Positions 7,267-10,486 of a stretch of 10,486 bases of DNA are shown here, in pieces. The stretch covers positions 1 to 10,486 of the forward strand of contig WOZY01000032.1 of the NCBI GenBank assembly GCA_011620045.1, in the 5' to 3' direction. This stretch comes from Mesotoga sp. (GTDB taxonomy: Bacteria; Thermotogota; Thermotogae; Petrotogales; Kosmotogaceae). Both the position numbers and the translations under genes were made by a program. How positions within the stretch are numbered: the first letter of the stretch is position 1; every line of letters starts with the position of its first letter. The notes beneath the pieces were generated by a model. The model worked only from the letters and a program-made list of their open reading frames with translations, searched no databases and had not been told where the DNA came from.

Positions 7267-8677
7267 GGTTTCGTTAACTGAAGCATGTGCTGTCTTTACA
7301 GTAAGTTTCATGGTGCTTTTCTTAGCCGGAGGAGCTTTGTTTGCGGGAATCCTTGCGGGGCTCGTAGCCTTTTTGTTTTACCTTGGAAGGACGAAAGCTG
7401 GCTGCAGTATTTATCTATTGCTACCGATTCTCTTCTTCACGATAATGATTTTGCTTCTTGGTGTTCTGAGAACAGGTGTCGCTTTGTCGCTTTCAGCACT
7501 GGGAGCAATAGTGGGAATCGTACTTACGATGGACAGAAAGGAATATCTATCTGTTCTCGGTTTGTTCATTGTCGGTATCTCTCTTTCAGCAATTCCTGTA
7601 CTGCAATACACGGGAGCTTACATTACACTTATGGTTATTCTAATACGGGTGCTCTTAATACCCAATGTTCCCAAGACCTTTGTGGTTCTCGGAGTCGTAA
7701 TTCCTTTAGTAGCCATTTTGTCTCTGGGCAACTACAGAGGAGGGCTACTATCTTTAAGAATGAAGTCCTCAGACTCTGACATCAACGAAAGTCAATCTGA
7801 AATATCTATAAGAGACGAAGTGTCCGTGGCAGCTACAGAAATTCCGTTACCTTCTGGAATAAAAGCTATAGAAAATCCTAATGAGTTTTCAATGATAGAA
7901 GAAGCCTCGGAGATAGACTTTTTAGACTCCCTCTTTCTTTTCGGGTTCTACGTAATCACTCTGGTTCTTGTTGTTTCCGTTGCGAGAAAGGCTGTCAGAG
8001 AGTTCAGGAGCTGGTGGCGCCTTGTTCCTCCCTTTGTGATTTTGATTTCCGTTGTGCTTGTTCTAGTTGGTGGCTTCATGTATCTGAGATCCTTGCCTCT
8101 TTCAGAAGACATTGTATTTGGCGCCGGCGGCATCTCAGGTGAACCCTCAGCATCTCTATCTCCTCCTCAAGAACCTAGGGTTCAGGAAGACGAAGAAGCT
8201 CATTTCGAAGCGGGACCGCGCATGGCTCTTTCGGCTTACAGCATCCTCAGGTGGACAACACTTGTTGGCATTGCGATTCTCTCATGTCTTCTTGCCTACA
8301 TTGTATTTGTAATCACGGGAAAGCGGCAAACAGCACCTTCTTCACCACCCGTTGAAGAATCAAACAGAACGGAAGGCTGTCAAAAGAGTATGATTATCCC
8401 TGATAACTGCGAGGGCAGAGCGTTAATCATCTCAAGCTATCAGTTGCTCAGAGACATTTACTTTGATGACCGGCGCCATCTGACACCGTTCGAACTAGTC
8501 AAACAGACTAAGAACGAAACTAATCTCTTTCTTAAAGAGCTTACAGAGATCTATCTTCCGGTAAAATATGGCAATTGCGAACCAGACGCAGCTCAGTGCA
8601 GAGAATTTCGAAGTCTTATCTCAGAGCTGAAGGAGTATCTGGCTAACTCAAGTGAAGCCTTTGACAGAACACAATAA
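7253..8677 (+). CDS. Multi-spanning membrane protein with C-terminal DUF4129 (TgpA-like, transglutaminase core absent)
   Basis: From TTG 7253 the product has 474 aa. Seven hydrophobic segments fill about residues 10-160, followed by an acidic soluble stretch (about 170-221), two more segments (about 223-243 and 258-278), a proline/glutamate-rich stretch (about 281-325) and a last segment (about 333-355). The C-terminal tail, about 387-464, has the DUF4129 pattern: a helix with SYQLLRDIYF, then HLTPFELV, then LKELTEIYLPVKYGN. In most MoxR-DUF58 clusters the third protein has this layout plus a periplasmic transglutaminase domain; here both soluble stretches are only about 45-52 aa and no Cys-His-Asp core is visible. 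The start is uncertain: AGGAGGTG (7235-7242) precedes TTG codons at 7244 (very close) and 7253 (10 nt after the site). TTG 7202 lies upstream of that site. It overlaps the DUF58 gene by 14 nt. Function unknown. Confidence 0.82.
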   Translation: MRIDKVSLTEACAVFTVSFMVLFLAGGALFAGILAGLVAFLFYLGRTKAGCSIYLLLPILFFTIMILLLGVLRTGVALSLSALGAIVGIVLTMDRKEYLSVLGLFIVGISLSAIPVLQYTGAYITLMVILIRVLLIPNVPKTFVVLGVVIPLVAILSLGNYRGGLLSLRMKSSDSDINESQSEISIRDEVSVAATEIPLPSGIKAIENPNEFSMIEEASEIDFLDSLFLFGFYVITLVLVVSVARKAVREFRSWWRLVPPFVILISVVLVLVGGFMYLRSLPLSEDIVFGAGGISGEPSASLSPPQEPRVQEDEEAHFEAGPRMALSAYSILRWTTLVGIAILSCLLAYIVFVITGKRQTAPSSPPVEESNRTEGCQKSMIIPDNCEGRALIISSYQLLRDIYFDDRRHLTPFELVKQTKNETNLFLKELTEIYLPVKYGNCEPDAAQCREFRSLISELKEYLANSSEAFDRTQ

Positions 8678-8690
8678 TCTAAATCGCCAC

Positions 8691-8720
8691 AGATTAGCAA
8701 AGCTTGAAAGGCCCTAATCT
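8691..8720. repeat. Inverted repeat downstream of the DUF4129 gene
   Basis: AGATTAG (8691-8697) and CTAATCT (8714-8720) are perfect complements around a 16-nt loop. TAATCT over the upstream stop codon (8675-8680) can pair with the same middle arm, so two alternative hairpins compete. No T-run follows, so it is not a standard terminator; it may protect or regulate the operon's 3' end, or be a protein-binding site for the cold-shock gene. Confidence 0.4.
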
Positions 8721-8751
8721 TACAAATAAACAAATTAATCTTGCGGTCGGC

Positions 8752-8782
8752 TTGCATTTTATTCGAAAGTCTGTGTTATAAT
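8752..8782 (+). promoter_or_regulatory. Promoter of the cold-shock gene
   Basis: A consensus -10 TATAAT (8777-8782) carries the extended TGT (8774-8776). TTGCAT (8752-8757) is the best -35 candidate but with a long 19-nt spacer, so the extended -10 probably does most of the work. The predicted transcript start is near 8789, giving a leader of about 60 nt. Confidence 0.75.
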
Positions 8783-8787
8783 CTATC

Positions 8788-8823
8788 TGTCCAAAGGACA
8801 CTATCGCTTTGCAAGTGGTGCAA
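8788..8823 (+). promoter_or_regulatory. Structured 5' leader of the cold-shock mRNA (two hairpins)
   Basis: Hairpin 1 is TGTCC (8788-8792), loop AAA, GGACA (8796-8800). Hairpin 2 is TTGCA (8809-8813), loop AGTGG, TGCAA (8819-8823), with possible outer pairing of CTA (8801-8803) to TAG. Both lie between the predicted transcript start and the ribosome binding site AAGGAGG (8833-8839). Cold-shock mRNAs often carry temperature-responsive leaders; that role here is inferred. Confidence 0.45.
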
Positions 8824-8850
8824 GGTAGTTTTAAGGAGGAACATTTAAGT

Positions 8851-9051
8851 ATGACAGGAACAGTAAAGTGGTTCAACGGAACAAAAGGTTATGGATTCAT
8901 TACTAAGGATGACGGTGGGGATGTTTTCGTTCACTTCTCAGCTATTGAGATGGACGGTTTCAAGACCCTTGACGAAGGACAGAGAGTCGAATTCGATGTT
9001 GAAGACGGTCCAAAGGGTCCTCAGGCAGCAAAAGTTAGAATTGCGAAGTAA
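8851..9051 (+). CDS. csp: Cold-shock domain protein (CspA family)
   Basis: This is a 66-aa single-domain nucleic-acid chaperone, the usual length for bacterial CspA/CspB proteins. It acts in the cytoplasm by binding single-stranded RNA and DNA and melting secondary structure. The full cold-shock fold is present: [15 protein letters not shown] at the N-terminus with RNP1 (KGYGFI), RNP2 (VFVHFSAI), and the later [20 protein letters not shown] strand pair. The aromatic and basic residues of the binding face appear intact. The ATG at 8851 is chosen because it gives the canonical N-terminus and is preceded by AAGGAGG at 8833-8839 (11-nt gap from GGAGG, slightly long); the in-frame upstream TTG at 8809 falls in the leader hairpin. 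It has its own promoter and terminator, so it is probably monocistronic. The specific paralogue letter cannot be assigned. Confidence 0.97.
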   Translation: MTGTVKWFNGTKGYGFITKDDGGDVFVHFSAIEMDGFKTLDEGQRVEFDVEDGPKGPQAAKVRIAK

Positions 9052-9074
9052 TCGATTGCCCATATAGGAACCGG

Positions 9075-9103
9075 ATCGCCCGCTTTTAGCGGGCGATTTT
9101 TTT
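9075..9103 (+). terminator. Intrinsic terminator of the cold-shock gene
   Basis: A perfect GC-rich 9-bp stem pairs ATCGCCCGC (9075-9083) with GCGGGCGAT (9089-9097). One further T-A pair can close the loop, and the stem is followed by a run of T residues to 9103. It lies 23 nt after the stop codon and is one of the clearest signals in the window. Confidence 0.95.
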
Positions 9104-9140
9104 GTTTTCTCCTGTAATCATCCGACCAATCTCTCTTCCT

Positions 9141-9151
9141 TGTGCTAACAT
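9141..9151 (+). promoter_or_regulatory. Predicted extended -10 promoter of the kinase-fusion gene
   Basis: TGTGCTAACAT holds an extended -10 (TG, one base, TAACAT at 9146-9151). It ends 33 nt before the ATG at 9185, nearly the same distance as for the moxR promoter, and shares its TGTGCTAA core. No clear -35 is visible. Confidence 0.5.
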
Positions 9152-9184
9152 ATCAATAATCAAAACAAATAACGGGAGGAAACG

Positions 9185-10486
9185 ATGGACTCCAGATCAA
9201 CGAATCTACTTGACGGAACCATGTTCTTCAATGCCTTTTCCTCGGGTGCCAGTGCCGTAATAAAGGTGCAGAATGATCTGAACAAGTTAAACGTCTTTCC
9301 TGTTCCCGACGGCGATACTGGAACAAATCTTGCTTCGACGATGAGGTATATTCTCGAGCTAACCGACGTATCCAACTCAATAGGAAGACGACTAGATCAA
9401 TCGCTGATGCCGCTTTAATTGGAGCGAGGGGAAATTCCGGAGCGATATTCGCCCAGTATATGCATGGGCTCAGCAATGTAATAGGAAATCGAGAAAGTAT
9501 CGACAGGCAGACTTTCGCAAGAGCAGCTCAAGAAGCTATATCCTACGCTTATGACGCAATGGTTACCCCAGTTGAAGGAACCATGCTGACCGTTATGAAG
9601 GACTGGGCCGATGCTCTCAATAGTATTGATGGTTCCGACAAATCACTGCTCGAAGTGATAGCTCAGTCCAACGCCGTCGCCCAGAAGTCGCTTGAAGAAA
9701 CCCCTGAGAAACTCGCCATACTGAAAAAGGCCGGCGTAGTCGATGCCGGCGCAAAGGGCTTTGTTGCATTCATTGAAGGGATCAAAACCTTTCTAAGCGG
9801 CAAGGGTGTGAATCTTGAAGACGAGATAATCCCGGATATTGAGCTAAGAAATCACGTTCACATTGACGAAGGGAACATTGAGAATAGATTCTGTACTGAA
9901 GCGATAATTGAAGGTACTAAACTAAATATCCAAGGAATAAAGTCAATCATTAGCGAATCTGGAGACTCCGCTCTTGTTGCCGGCACGGAGAACAAAGCAA
10001 GAATCCATGTTCACACAAATGAACCGGCAGAGTTGTTTTTCAGACTGAAGGACTTTGGAAATGTGACTCAGCAGAAGGTTGACGACATGGAAATGCAGTA
10101 TAGAGTTAGCCAGAAACGGAAATATCCTATCGCTCTCGTCGTAGACTCAGTATGCGATTTACCAAAGGAAGTTATGGATTATTATCAGATCCAGATGGTT
10201 CCATTGTATTTCAACTTTGGTCAAAGCCAATATCTAGACAAAATAACGATGAAGGCCGATCAATTCTATTCTTTGCTGGACTCTGCAGATGATTACCCTG
10301 TTTCAGCGCAGCCTGGTATGAACACATTTCAGAATCTTTATCACTTTCTCGGAACGCACTATGATTCAATAATAGCAATTCATGTTTCGGATAAACTAAG
10401 CGGTACATGGAATGCCAGCAAAAAGGCTGCCGAGCGACTAAGGGGGAAGAAGATCAGCGTAATCAACTCCCGGCACGTATCAGGAT
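9185..10486 (+). pseudogene. DhaL-FakA middle-DegV fusion (single-chain fatty-acid-kinase-like), frameshifted and 3'-truncated by window
   Basis: The ATG at 9185 has a strong site, GGGAGGA (9174-9180). The first frame encodes a DhaL (DAK2) start with NVFPVPDGDTGTN (36-48), whose aspartates bind the Mg-nucleotide, then stops at 9416-9418. The -1 frame, open from 9385 to the window end (367 codons), continues the same domain with SIADAALIGARGNSGAIF. It then gives a FakA/YloV-type middle domain (FCTEAII with the family's conserved cysteine; ARIHVHTNEPAEL; FGNVTQQKVDDM) and the first ~120 residues of a DegV domain (ALVVDSVCDLP, MVPL, SAQPGMNTF, HVSDKLSGTW). One extra base between 9384 and 9385 restores GKTTRSIADAAL and at least 434 codons. 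In Firmicutes FakA (DhaL) phosphorylates fatty acids bound to FakB (DegV); here both lie in one chain. The break may be a sequencing error or a real mutation. Domain identity is firm, functional state is not. Confidence 0.85.
9383..9387 (+). other. Frameshift point: one base missing in GGAAG
   Basis: Upstream codons read ATA GGA AGA CGA in frame with the ATG at 9185 and run to a TAA at 9416. Adding one A or G in GGAAG gives ATA GGN AAG ACG and joins two halves of one DhaL domain without loss of conserved residues. There is no X-XXY-YYZ slippery heptamer, so programmed slippage is unlikely. Confidence 0.85.

Noticed and set aside
7285..7779. 164-codon open frame in another + frame within the DUF4129 gene
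   Set aside because: The translation is cysteine- and serine-rich without a hydrophobic or domain pattern, whereas the overlapping frame encodes regular membrane segments.
8809..8850. N-terminally extended cold-shock protein starting at TTG 8809
   Set aside because: The extra 14 codons overlap the leader hairpin and the AAGGAGG site and would precede the canonical cold-shock N-terminus.
9383..9420. Programmed -1 ribosomal frameshift producing the DhaL-DegV fusion
   Set aside because: The shift direction fits, but there is no slippery heptamer and I see no stimulatory hairpin or upstream Shine-Dalgarno at proper distance; a missing base is simpler.
1..10486. CRISPR arrays, tRNA or rRNA genes, transposases, phage or toxin-antitoxin genes
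   Set aside because: No regularly spaced repeats, tRNA-like cloverleaf, transposase motif or small paired ORFs of that type were seen on reading both strands; gaps between genes are all under 180 bases.

Overview
The window looks like a bacterial chromosome segment from the Thermotogota, most likely a mesophilic or moderately thermophilic Mesotoga/Kosmotoga-type organism. This is a judgement from protein flavour, AGA/AGG-rich arginine codons, GGAGGTG ribosome binding sites with TTG starts, and gene content; no database comparison was possible. All genes are on the + strand. I see no tRNA, rRNA, CRISPR array, insertion sequence or prophage gene.

Layout. (1) 1-1002: 3' part of a polytopic membrane protein of the DUF401 type. 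(2) 1074-4892: a tightly packed potABCD operon for an ABC importer of spermidine/putrescine-type polyamines (ATPase, two permeases, binding protein), closed by a strong intrinsic terminator at 4935-4967. (3) 5049-8677: a three-gene operon, MoxR AAA+ ATPase, DUF58 protein and a multi-spanning membrane protein ending in a DUF4129 domain, with 14-nt overlaps between genes. The usual third partner of MoxR/DUF58 clusters is a transglutaminase-DUF4129 membrane protein; here no transglutaminase core is visible. (4) 8851-9051: a monocistronic cold-shock protein gene with a recognisable extended -10 promoter, a structured 5' leader and a strong terminator. (5) 9185 to the window end: a DhaL domain, a FakA-type middle domain and a DegV domain in one coding stretch, i.e. 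a single-chain FakA-FakB-like fatty acid kinase. In this sequence it is broken by a 1-nt frameshift near 9384, and it is cut by the window edge.

How it works together. The pot genes form a self-contained importer: PotD captures polyamine outside the inner membrane, PotB/PotC form the channel and PotA hydrolyses ATP. MoxR, DUF58 and the DUF4129 protein are translationally coupled and probably act together at the membrane, with MoxR as a chaperone-like ATPase; their substrate is unknown. The kinase fusion would couple fatty acid binding (DegV part) to ATP-dependent phosphorylation (DhaL part).

The most interesting points are the FakA-FakB-type fusion and its frameshift, the transglutaminase-less MoxR cluster, the palindrome over the predicted -35 region of that cluster, and the repeat- and hairpin-rich leader of the cold-shock gene. 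I did not find clear evidence for a wholly new defence or mobile system.
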